A model generated the notes under the pieces. The model saw only the letters and a program-made list of their open reading frames with translations. It did not search any database and was not told where the DNA came from. A program made the translations under genes and the position numbers. Below are positions 49,235 to 57,784 of a DNA stretch of 64,000 nucleotides, in pieces. Within the stretch, counting starts at the first letter, position 1. Each line of letters begins with the position of its first letter. The DNA comes from Nocardia brasiliensis (lineage in GTDB: Bacteria; Actinomycetota; Actinomycetes; Mycobacteriales; Mycobacteriaceae): the NCBI RefSeq assembly GCF_011801125.1, contig NZ_CP046171.1, forward strand, positions 744,001 through 808,000, in the 5' to 3' direction.

Positions 49235-50638
49235 ATGAGGTTCGCCGGCTTGGTGGGTGCCGCGGTTGCCGCGGCGCTGGTCACCGTCTCGGTTCCGGCT
49301 ACGGCCGATCCGCTCGCCGATCCGACGGTCGGTGCGCCCGGCCTCGGTGATCCGTACTACCCGCTGGACGGCAACGGCGGCTACGACGTCCAGCACTACG
49401 ACGTCACCATCGACTACGACCCGCCGAGTCATCACCTCGCCGGATCCACCCGGATCGACGCCGTCGCCACCCAGGTGTTGCGCGTGTTCAACCTGGATTT
49501 CGCGGGCCCCGCGGTGCGCACGGTGTCGGTGAACAACCTGTCCGCCGCGTTCGACCGCAACGGCGAGCACGAACTCACCGTGACGCCGCCGGTGCCGTTG
49601 CTGCCCGGTGTGCCGTTCACGGTGACGGTGGACTACGCGGGCGTCGCCGAGAACACCGAGGGCAACGGCTGGACCTACGCGCCGAGCGGCGGCGCGTTCG
49701 CCGCGGGCGAGCCGCACTCCGCCGCTACCTGGTACCCGCTCAACGACACTCCGCTGGACAAGGCGACCTTCGCGGTGCGCGCGACGGTCCCGGCCGAGTG
49801 GGAGGTGATCGCCAACGGCGTGCGCACCCAGGACGAGGTGCGGGGCGACCGGCGCACCGTCGGCTGGGCGGTGAGCCAACCGGTGCTCGGTTATCTGACC
49901 ACGATCGCGATCGACAAGTTCAGCTTCCTGGAGCAGCGTCGTGCCAACGGCACCCCGTTGATCAGTGCCTTCGCCCCGAACGCCGAACGCAACCGGGAGT
50001 CCGAGCGGCGTCTGCCGGAGATCCTCGACTTCATCGAAAGCCTTTACGGCCCTTACCCGTTCGAGACGTCGGGCGGCATCTACGTGGACGCCGACATCGC
50101 GTTCTCGCTGGAGACCCAGACCAGGCCGATCTACGCGCCGTGGACCGACCTGCCGACCGTGGTGCACGAGATCGCGCACCAGTGGTGGGGCGATTCGGTG
50201 TCGGTGCGCCAGTGGTCCGACATCTGCCTCAACGAATGCTTCGCCAGCTACACCGCCGACTATCTGTGGCCGGAGCAGCAGGAGGGCAAGGACGTCGACG
50301 CGATGTATCGCCAGACCGTGCAGAACTACCTGGGCAACAACGAGTTCTGGCAGATCCCGCTGGCGAACCCCGGCGTCGGCAACGAATTCACCTCGGTCTA
50401 CTACCGCGGCCCGCTGTTCCTGCACGCGCTGCGCAGACAACTGGGGGACGCCGTATTCTTCGCCGCGATAAAGGAATTCAACGCCGCGCATGTTTACGGA
50501 AACGCGTCGATGCCGGAGTTCCGCCGGTTCGTGCAGTCCAAGTCGCCGACGGATCTGACCGGCTTCTTCGCGGCCTGGCTCGACCAGGCCGCACCGCCCG
50601 CGCAGGAGTACCTCTACCCGGGCAGCTTGCGCGGCTGA
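49235..50638 (+). CDS. M1 family metallopeptidase (exported)
   Basis: A 467-residue zinc aminopeptidase-like enzyme with a signal peptide (FAGLVGAAVAAALVTVSVPA, cleaved near TAD). It has an N-terminal beta domain and the catalytic domain: the SLETQ region (E293), the zinc motif HEIAHQWWG (H311/E312/H315) and the third ligand E334 in LNECFAS. The large C-terminal helical domain of aminopeptidase N is absent, as in short actinobacterial M1 enzymes. ATG 49235 is 7 bases after AGGGGTGG; ATG 49202 is an alternative. Confidence 0.92.
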   Translation: MRFAGLVGAAVAAALVTVSVPATADPLADPTVGAPGLGDPYYPLDGNGGYDVQHYDVTIDYDPPSHHLAGSTRIDAVATQVLRVFNLDFAGPAVRTVSVNNLSAAFDRNGEHELTVTPPVPLLPGVPFTVTVDYAGVAENTEGNGWTYAPSGGAFAAGEPHSAATWYPLNDTPLDKATFAVRATVPAEWEVIANGVRTQDEVRGDRRTVGWAVSQPVLGYLTTIAIDKFSFLEQRRANGTPLISAFAPNAERNRESERRLPEILDFIESLYGPYPFETSGGIYVDADIAFSLETQTRPIYAPWTDLPTVVHEIAHQWWGDSVSVRQWSDICLNECFASYTADYLWPEQQEGKDVDAMYRQTVQNYLGNNEFWQIPLANPGVGNEFTSVYYRGPLFLHALRRQLGDAVFFAAIKEFNAAHVYGNASMPEFRRFVQSKSPTDLTGFFAAWLDQAAPPAQEYLYPGSLRG

Positions 50639-50649
50639 GCTCCGCCGCG

Positions 50650-51468
50650 TCAGTCCTCGACGCGCTCGCCGGCCCGCGCCACCCACCGCTCGACGCGGTC
50701 GAGTTGGCGCCGGGCCGAACGCAATTCGTCCTGGGCGGTGCGTTCGGCGGTGCGGCAGAACTGCCGCTGTTGCTCGGCGTGGGCGAGCGCGTCCTTCAGC
50801 TCGCCGATCCTGGCCTCGATCTCGCCCAGTCGATCGGTCGCCTGCTCGGCCGCCTCGGTCGCGGAAGCCATTGTCGCGCGGGCGGATTCGAGTGCGGACA
50901 GTGCGTCGTCGAGCTCGTGGCGGGCGTCGTCGTCGGACGTGCTCTGCGGCTGCGGCGCGGCCGGGGGATCGTCGACCGCGACCAGCGCGGGGCCGGACGG
51001 CCCGAATCCCGAGTAGGTCGCCGCGGTGGCCAGTGTGCCGGTGCGCACCCGTTCGGCCACCTCTGGATCGGCCAGGGCCGCGGTCAGGGTCTGGCCGATC
51101 TCCCGGAGCATGTTCTCGCTCACCTTGTGGCCGTGCGCGGCGGCCAGGGCGCCCGCCTTTTTCGCCAGTGCGTTGACCGCCTGCTGGCGTTGCCCGGTGA
51201 GGGTGCGCAACTCGGCGCCGGAGAGTTGCTGCTGGGCGGTGCGCAACGCCGCACCGAGTCGCAGCAGCGCCTCGACCTCCGTCGGCGCCTCGCGGGCCAG
51301 CAGGTTCGCCGTCCACGCGGTGACCGTCGGCTTGCGTAGCTTGCCGATCGCGGCGGCGAGTTCCTTGTCACCGGCGTCCTTGGCCGCTTTGACCTGGGCG
51401 GTGCGCGCCGGCACGAACTCGGCGGGGGCGAGTCCGTACAGGTCGACGGCGATGTCGTCCAGGGTCAT
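50650..51468 (-). CDS. Coiled-coil conserved protein
   Basis: A 272-residue soluble protein. The N-terminus (TLDDIAVDLYGLAPAEFVPA, RKPTVTAWTANLLAREAPTE) forms a conserved helical domain, and the C-terminal 100 residues are heptad-rich coiled coil (LDDALSALESARATMASATE, RIGELKDALAHAEQQRQF). Ala/Gln-rich. Such proteins are common in actinobacteria with no defined role. It converges on the M1 peptidase gene 11 bases away. Confidence 0.8.
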   Translation of the reverse strand: MTLDDIAVDLYGLAPAEFVPARTAQVKAAKDAGDKELAAAIGKLRKPTVTAWTANLLAREAPTEVEALLRLGAALRTAQQQLSGAELRTLTGQRQQAVNALAKKAGALAAAHGHKVSENMLREIGQTLTAALADPEVAERVRTGTLATAATYSGFGPSGPALVAVDDPPAAPQPQSTSDDDARHELDDALSALESARATMASATEAAEQATDRLGEIEARIGELKDALAHAEQQRQFCRTAERTAQDELRSARRQLDRVERWVARAGERVED

Positions 51469-51561
51469 ACTGATCAAGCGTAACGACTTGCTCGCACGAA
51501 GCGAAAGAGACCACGTATCGGACGAGTGTCCACTTTGTGGTCAGCGCGAAAGGCATTGCTA

Positions 51562-51651
51562 GTGAATTACTTTGGACTCCAAATGCTCGGCCGTCTGCTA
51601 CCGAGCATCCTCGGCTACTCGCTGCTCGGGCTGTGGGGCGCGCACTGGTGA
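51562..51651 (+). CDS. Possible 29-residue hydrophobic peptide
   Basis: GTG 51562 opens a short frame (MNYFGLQMLGRLLPSILGYS, ending LLGLWGAHW) that is one hydrophobic helix. AAAGG lies 9 bases upstream. Its reality is uncertain; it might be a small membrane peptide or random. Confidence 0.2.
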   Translation: MNYFGLQMLGRLLPSILGYSLLGLWGAHW

Positions 51652-51769
51652 GCCGAGGCGGGTGCCGAAGGAAGATCACCCGTTGAGCTGATGCGGGCGT
51701 ACTGGGCGTCCGGGTATTCTCACCGCGTTCGCGACCGGCGTGAATGTGTTCGGTGAGAGAGGTTTTCAG

Positions 51770-52300
51770 GTGAAGTTCCCAGGATCGAGGTTGTTGGCGC
51801 GTGTGGTGCTCGCCCTCGTAGCGGTGGCCGCGGTGGTGGTCACGGTGGTCGGCTGTGCCGCGGCCAAGGAGGCGAGCAAGTCCGACACGGCCAACGCCAA
51901 GGTCGGTGACTGCATCAACGTCATCGCAGGCTCGTCCACCGATGCCAAGACCGAGCCGATCGACTGCTCGTCGGAGAAGGCCGTATACAAGGTCGCCCAG
52001 TCCACGGACAAGAAGACCGAGTGCGCGACGGACTACACCTCCTACGAGGAGACGCTGGCCGGGGGCACCACCGCGTTCCTGTGCCTGGCACCCAATTTCA
52101 AGCAGGGCGCCTGCTACAACGAGAGCGCGAGCACCGGGTACAAGCATGTGGGCTGCACGTCCAGCGAGGCGAACTTCCAGGTGGTGCAGCGGATCGACGG
52201 CGAGGCCGACGAACTGCTGTGTGGCGCGGACGCGACCAGCTTCCGGCTGATCTCCGAGGCGCCGAAGATCACCTTCTGCCTGGCGAAGCCGAAGGTCTGA
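51770..52300 (+). CDS. LppU/SCO3897-like lipoprotein
   Basis: A 176-residue lipoprotein: signal helix ARVVLALVAVAAVVVTVVGC with the lipobox VVGC, so it is anchored by the cysteine. The exported domain has paired cysteines (GDCINV, PIDCSS, TECATD, FLCLAP, GACYNE, VGCTSS, LLCGAD, TFCLAKP) forming several likely disulfides. The pattern resembles the actinobacterial LppU family. GTG 51770 follows GAGAGAGG; the frame reaches back to 51740 without it. Function unknown. Confidence 0.82.
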   Translation: MKFPGSRLLARVVLALVAVAAVVVTVVGCAAAKEASKSDTANAKVGDCINVIAGSSTDAKTEPIDCSSEKAVYKVAQSTDKKTECATDYTSYEETLAGGTTAFLCLAPNFKQGACYNESASTGYKHVGCTSSEANFQVVQRIDGEADELLCGADATSFRLISEAPKITFCLAKPKV

Positions 52301-52309
52301 GCACTTCGC

Positions 52310-54604
52310 TCATTCGATGAGGGCGACGGATGCGATCCGGTGCAGCGTGAAGTGCCGGATCGCCCCCGTCACCGGGTCCACCGCGTCCAACTGACCGTTG
52401 CCGACCTTCACCGGCTCGACCACCCGCTGCGTCGCGACGCCCTGCGCGTCCACGTAGCCGATATTGACCGGCCGCCGCACCCGCGCCGCAAGTTGCAGCA
52501 GCGCGAGCGTCGCGGCCGTATTGGTCCTGGTGCCGTCGGTGCGCACCGCCTGCGCCGATCGGGCGCTGGTGGCCCGCTCGGCCGCCCGCAGTTCCGTGAC
52601 GAGCAACTCCAGCTGTTCGGTGCTCGGCGGCGTAGGCCGCCACGGCTGCCTGGCATTGGGCCGGATGGAGATCCGGGCGCCCCGCTGGCGCAGATCCACG
52701 ATGACGCCCGCGGAATCCTCGCCCGCAGGCGCGAAACCGGCCGCGCGCAACTGTTCCAGCACCTCGCCCAGCGGTGCCTGCGCGATGGCGACCGTCGGCG
52801 CGATCGCGCGCAGCACCAGCGTGTCCGCCACCGGTGCGGCCAGTACCTGGGCGAGCAGGGCCGGGTCGTCGCTGCGCACGAACGACTGCGCCATGCCGGC
52901 CCTGAGCTGGCCGTGCCTGCGCGCCACATCATCGATCAGGTAGGTCAGTGCCTGCGGGACCGGCGTGCGTGAGTGCTTGGTGAACAGCGCGTGCAGCTCC
53001 GCCGCGGTCAACCCGGCGTCGAGCGCCCGCCGCACCGACGTCTCACTGATCCGGTAAACCGTTGCCGCGCCCGCGGATTCGACGTCGGCGACCAACGCGA
53101 CCCGATGCTGCAACTCGGCGATCAGCGGGCCGGGCGCGATCACCGTGAGATCTGCCTGGACCAGCACGTGGTCGACCGGGGCGGGCAGTGCCGCCTCCAT
53201 CTCCGCCTCGGCGTCGGCCGCGCTGCTCGGTTCACCGTGCAGCAGCGCCCGCGCCGCGGAACCGAGCGCGTCGCGGCCGACGAAGCCCAGCGCGGCCGCC
53301 TCCGCGAGCGTGTGCTCCACCGCCTCGACGCGGAAGTGCCTGCGCCAGCGCGGTTGCCGCCACGCGAGCACCCGGCCGATATCGGCGGGTGTCAGCGCAC
53401 TGCCGGACGGATACTCGGCGAGTAGGCCGAGGATGGCATGCCGGTCACGCGGCGCGTGCGGGTTGCGCAGCTCCAGCGCGAGCGCCGCGAGCGGCTTGTC
53501 GTTGGCGTCGCGCATGCCGATCATCCATGGCATCCGGTCCAATTCGAGCCACGCGATGGCCAGGGCCGCCCAGCGCCGGGCGAGCGGGGCCTCCAGCCAC
53601 GCCTCGACGGCGGGGGTCGGCGCCCAGAAATCGTCGGTCGAATCGAGCTCGGGAGGCGGGTCCGGCAAACCCTTTTCGATCAGTTTCGCCGCGGCCAGCA
53701 GTTCGACCAGCAAACCGGCGCGCGGCTCGTCGATACCGGTCTGCTTGGCGATGCGGCGCAATTCGCGCACCCCGAGCCCGCCCGCGCGCAAGGCGGGTGC
53801 GGGCGCCTGCCCGAGCGCGTCGATGATCGCGGCGCAGTGCCGCAGCAACTCGCCCACCTCGCCCGCGGCCACCGCGTTCACCTCGGCGGGTGTGTGTTTC
53901 TTCGTCTTCGGCTTGGGCGGGGTCAACGCGTGCGGGTGCGTCACCGGCTCGTTGCGCAGCACCTGGCCGACCGTGACCGGCAATTCCACTGTCTCGTCGT
54001 CGATCCGGTGCACCAGTCTGCGGGCGAGTAGCTGCTGGATCGGCCGATCCGCCGGGGTGCCCGGCGCGGCGTCCTTCGTGCGGCCCCGCGGGCCGGTGGT
54101 GGCCAGCTTGTCCAGCAGGGCCCGTGCGGGGGCGGTGAGCTCGGGCAACGCCGCGCGCACCTCGGGTTCGGTGAGCGCGTCGGGGATCTCGGTGGTGCTC
54201 CCGATCGGCCAGGGCAGCGCCTCGACCGCCGCCGTGACCAGATGCAACTCGTCGCCGGCGAGCCAGACCAGCGCGCGATCGGTCAATCTGGCCAGCGACG
54301 CGTCGATCGCCGCGGCGCTCACGCGTTCGTTCAGCTGCACGTGCAACTCGGCGCGCCGCAGCGGCGCGCCGTTGCTCTCGGTGCGCGTCACCCCGTGCAC
54401 GGCAAGGGTTTCCAGCATCGCGAAGTCGAGGGTGTCCAGGTCATCGGTGGCGCGCAGCACCGAGGCGCGCTGCTCGGCGCGCGCCGCGAGCACCGCCATC
54501 GAGGACGGCAGCGGCACGGCCAGGTCCGGCCGGAGTTCGAGCAGCGTCACCAGCTGGGCGTCACTGCGTGCACCGAGCCACCCGGCAAGGGAGGTCGAGG
54601 TCAT
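52310..54604 (-). CDS. Helicase-associated domain protein (XPB partner, Rv0862c-like)
   Basis: A 764-residue protein with a winged-helix-rich N-terminal half (SLAGWLGARSDAQLVTLLEL) and a C-terminal helicase XPB/Ssl2 N-terminal-like domain (LADLTVIAPGPLIAEL-type region, then LLAQVLAAPVADTLVLRAIA). It lacks Walker motifs. In mycobacteria the homologue adjoins the XPB helicase gene, so it probably modulates that helicase; here seven genes separate them. ATG 54604 is chosen over the ATG at 54652 because it gives the conserved MTSTSLAGWL start. Confidence 0.8.
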   Translation of the reverse strand: MTSTSLAGWLGARSDAQLVTLLELRPDLAVPLPSSMAVLAARAEQRASVLRATDDLDTLDFAMLETLAVHGVTRTESNGAPLRRAELHVQLNERVSAAAIDASLARLTDRALVWLAGDELHLVTAAVEALPWPIGSTTEIPDALTEPEVRAALPELTAPARALLDKLATTGPRGRTKDAAPGTPADRPIQQLLARRLVHRIDDETVELPVTVGQVLRNEPVTHPHALTPPKPKTKKHTPAEVNAVAAGEVGELLRHCAAIIDALGQAPAPALRAGGLGVRELRRIAKQTGIDEPRAGLLVELLAAAKLIEKGLPDPPPELDSTDDFWAPTPAVEAWLEAPLARRWAALAIAWLELDRMPWMIGMRDANDKPLAALALELRNPHAPRDRHAILGLLAEYPSGSALTPADIGRVLAWRQPRWRRHFRVEAVEHTLAEAAALGFVGRDALGSAARALLHGEPSSAADAEAEMEAALPAPVDHVLVQADLTVIAPGPLIAELQHRVALVADVESAGAATVYRISETSVRRALDAGLTAAELHALFTKHSRTPVPQALTYLIDDVARRHGQLRAGMAQSFVRSDDPALLAQVLAAPVADTLVLRAIAPTVAIAQAPLGEVLEQLRAAGFAPAGEDSAGVIVDLRQRGARISIRPNARQPWRPTPPSTEQLELLVTELRAAERATSARSAQAVRTDGTRTNTAATLALLQLAARVRRPVNIGYVDAQGVATQRVVEPVKVGNGQLDAVDPVTGAIRHFTLHRIASVALIE

Positions 54605-54824
54605 CCGATCCAGCGTACGGCTTAGGCGAATCGTGCGCCGGTGCGGAGTCACTAGTGCCGCACTAGCGCATCGGGTCGAAAACGAATAAGTGGTTTCGGG
54701 GGTACATCGGTAACTCGTCGGGTACCGGCTGACTTTCGCCTCGCACGCCCGCCGGTCGCCAGTGTGGCAGATGTAGCACCTAGGCCAGGCCTGAAGTCGC
54801 GGAGAGGCGGGCTAGCATAGGTCC
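54605..54824. promoter_or_regulatory. Divergent promoter region
   Basis: About 220 bases between the minus-strand helicase-associated gene and the plus-strand small protein. GCTAGCATAGG (54810-54820), with TAGCAT as a possible -10, lies just before the small gene. No other element is recognised. Confidence 0.35.
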
Positions 54825-55013
54825 GTGGTGAACAAATCGAAGAAACCGTATGTCGACAACGGTTGGCCCAAGGTCGCCGAGGGTGACCATGCGGTCACCG
54901 AACTTTCGTCGACCCGTTCCGGTGGGCTCTCGCCGTACGGTGAGGACACCGAGTTCCCGGTTCCGGCGGATCAGCTGCCCTACATGCACCCGAACACGGT
55001 GATCAACCGCTGA
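54825..55013 (+). CDS. Small conserved protein (Rv0863-like)
   Basis: A 62-residue protein ([20 protein letters not shown], then [12 protein letters not shown]). It is small, soluble and highly conserved in mycolata in this position beside the helicase-associated gene, corresponding to Rv0863 as I recall. It has a probable -10 just upstream and a 14-bp hairpin just after. Function unknown. Confidence 0.75.
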   Translation: MVNKSKKPYVDNGWPKVAEGDHAVTELSSTRSGGLSPYGEDTEFPVPADQLPYMHPNTVINR

Positions 55014-55040
55014 TCTCCGGACGGGAAAGTCCGCAGATAC

Positions 55041-55078
55041 GAAGAAGGGCCCCACATCCGAGGATGGGGCCCTTCTTC
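55041..55078. terminator. Bidirectional terminator
   Basis: GAAGAAGGGCCCCA (55041-55054) pairs perfectly with 55065-55078. It lies between the small conserved gene and the convergent rpf gene, and serves both directions with A/T-rich outer ends. Confidence 0.85.
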
Positions 55079-55087
55079 ATGCGTAGG

Positions 55088-56044
<957 letters not shown>

Positions 56045-56060
56045 TGTGACGAGGATCACA
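56045..56060. promoter_or_regulatory. Perfect CRP-type site
   Basis: TGTGA-CGAGGA-TCACA is a perfect match to the CRP/Rv3676 consensus TGTGA-N6-TCACA. It lies 325 bases upstream of rpf. M. tuberculosis rpfA is known to be regulated by its CRP. Confidence 0.75.
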
Positions 56061-56125
56061 TCTGAGATTCGGTAACGAAAGGCTCGGGTAACCGGTTCGT
56101 ACCTCGGCGGCCGGATGCGGTCGGG

Positions 56126-56356
56126 TCAGCGCGCCCGGCGCCCGGCACGCAGCGCGTACACCACCGCGAGCAGCAATCCGAGCGGCAAGAGCATCGCGCT
56201 GAAGTAGAGCCACAGCCCCGGCTTCGAGTCCGACAGCACCGGGATGAGGAAGATCGCGAAGATCGCCAGCAATCCCAGCGCGAACAGGCTCAGCGCGACC
56301 TGTAGCAACCAGTCACCCGGCTTGCGCGACGGGGGCGGAACGGAAGGGTTCGTCAC
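56126..56356 (-). CDS. Two-helix membrane protein
   Basis: A 76-residue protein starting at GTG 56356 (MTNPSVPPPSRKPGDWLLQV) with two hydrophobic helices (ALSLFALGLLAIFAIFLIPV; GLWLYFSAMLLPLGLLLAVVY) and a basic end. It is conserved in style with mycobacterial small membrane proteins next to cspB. The frame reaches back to 56512 but that part overlaps the cold-shock promoter region and is not supported. Confidence 0.7.
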   Translation of the reverse strand: MTNPSVPPPSRKPGDWLLQVALSLFALGLLAIFAIFLIPVLSDSKPGLWLYFSAMLLPLGLLLAVVYALRAGRRAR

Positions 56357-56400
56357 CGCACGACCGTAAAACTGATGTGCTTGCGTTATTCGCACCGGGG

Positions 56401-56559
56401 TAGACTCGTAGGCACTCGCGTCCCGCATCCCTGCAGGGCGCGTTCTTTTCGCAAAGAGAAAAGAACCTGCTCGTGGCGCTGTGCCACAGCGGGTTCCATA
56501 GACCAAAAGCACTCGGGCCGTCGGGGTCCGAGTTTTCGATCGATGAACGGGTGAGCGCA
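56401..56559 (+). promoter_or_regulatory. Promoter and structured leader of the cold-shock gene
   Basis: A TAGACT -10-like element (56401-56406) is followed by a perfect 9-bp hairpin, GTTCTTTTC/GAAAAGAAC (56442-56466, 7-nt loop), and an overlapping CGCTGTG/CACAGCG palindrome (56477-56491). The leader of about 150 bases is long for this gene. Confidence 0.5.
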
Positions 56560-56982
56560 GTGCCGACCGGCAGGGTGAAGTGGTACGACGTCGAAAAGGG
56601 CTTCGGCTTCCTTTCCCAAGACGAGGGGGAGGACGTCTACGTCCGCTCCTCCGCGCTGCCCGACGGTGTCGAAGGACTCAAGCCCGGACAGCGCGTCGAA
56701 TTCGGCATGGCCGCGGGACGTCGCGGCCCGCAAGCCCTCAGCCTGAAGCTGCTCGAGGCACCGCCCTCGGTCCGGCAGGGCCAAGAACGCGAACGCGCGC
56801 GCAAAGAACCCGCCGCGCGCCGGCACACCCCCGACGAGCTGCACGGCATGGTTGAAGACATGATCACCCTGCTCGAGGCGACGGTGCAGCCGGACCTGCG
56901 TAAAGGCAAGTACCCGGATCGCAAGACGGCACAACGGATCTCCGAAGTCGTCCGCGCCGTTGCCCGCGAGCTCGACAGCTAG
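56560..56982 (+). CDS. cspB: Cold-shock protein with extended C-terminus (CspB-like)
   Basis: A 140-residue protein. The first 68 residues are the cold-shock domain, [20 protein letters not shown] with the RNP1 (KGFGFL) and RNP2-type (DVYVRSSAL) motifs, which binds single-stranded RNA/DNA as an RNA chaperone. The remaining 70 residues are charged and helical. This long form occurs in mycobacteria beside the same genes (cspB, Rv0871, as I recall). GTG 56560 gives the conserved start; GTG 56551 is an alternative. Confidence 0.93.
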   Translation: MPTGRVKWYDVEKGFGFLSQDEGEDVYVRSSALPDGVEGLKPGQRVEFGMAAGRRGPQALSLKLLEAPPSVRQGQERERARKEPAARRHTPDELHGMVEDMITLLEATVQPDLRKGKYPDRKTAQRISEVVRAVARELDS

Positions 56983-57012
56983 CGTTGTTGGCCGCGCGGG
57001 CGCGGCGTGGTT

Positions 57013-57099
57013 CGCGGCCCCTTCAGTCTCGTGGCTCAGCTGTCGAGACTCGCGCCTTCGGCGCATGCGCTTCGACAGCTGAGCCACGAGACGGCCGCG
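57013..57099. terminator. Large perfect hairpin between convergent genes
   Basis: A perfect 21-bp inverted repeat (57026-57046 with 57072-57092) with an outer CGCGGCC/GGCCGCG pair (57013-57019 with 57093-57099) and a smaller GCGCC-TTC-GGCGC hairpin within the loop. It lies between the cold-shock gene and the convergent DUF2771 gene. Confidence 0.75.
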
Positions 57100-57207
57100 A
57101 ACCGGGTCGCTCGTAAGACTCGCTCCGTTGTGGGGGCGTCTTGCGGGGAGGGGGCGCTTTAGCGGGCGCTCGTAAACCCGTCCCGCGCTGGGGTATTGCG
57201 TGCGCGG

Positions 57208-57720
57208 TTAGGGGGCGGTGCTGATGGACCAGGCGGCGTGGGGGAGGTAGAACTCTTTGCCGGTGTCCTTGTCCCTGGCGAGGATGGGGAGTTGGAGTTC
57301 CAGGCCGACGAGGGTGAGGTCGGGTTCGGGGCGGGACTCGATGGTGACGGCCATGGCGCCGCGGGGGTAGTTGGTGTGGCTGATGACGCGGTCGACTCGT
57401 TCGCCGTTGGGTAAGGCGTAGACGACCTGAGCCAGCCAGGGGGCGTCGGCGATCTGCTTCGGCAGCGACAACTGCAGCGGGTAGTTCGGCGGCACGAGCA
57501 GTTGCACGGTCTCGCCGTAGCGGCAATCTTCCATCTGCACCGAGCAATACACGTACGGCTCGACGGTGACCGTCTTGCCGTGCGCGTACGCGGTGATCAC
57601 CGGATCCTTCTCCGCCGCGTTGCGCACCAGCACGACGAGCGCGCCGACGAAGGCGACGGTGACGACGAGCAAGCCCGCGGCGAGCAGGGCCAGGACGGTG
57701 CGGGTGCTCGGCCGCTTCAC
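57208..57720 (-). CDS. DUF2771 exported protein
   Basis: A 170-residue protein with an N-terminal membrane/signal helix (VLALLAAGLLVVTVAFVGAL) and an exported beta-rich domain. A conserved cysteine pair is in YVYCSVQMEDCRYGE, and the C-terminus is YLPHAAWSISTAP. This is the DUF2771 family of mycolata. It follows the MFS gene on the same strand by 64 bases, probably one operon. Function unknown. Confidence 0.85.
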   Translation of the reverse strand: MKRPSTRTVLALLAAGLLVVTVAFVGALVVLVRNAAEKDPVITAYAHGKTVTVEPYVYCSVQMEDCRYGETVQLLVPPNYPLQLSLPKQIADAPWLAQVVYALPNGERVDRVISHTNYPRGAMAVTIESRPEPDLTLVGLELQLPILARDKDTGKEFYLPHAAWSISTAP

Positions 57721-57784
57721 GCCGCCGCCTCGCCGCCGCGCCTACCGGCCGTCGGCACCGCCGCTTGGTCGAAGGTTCGCTCGC

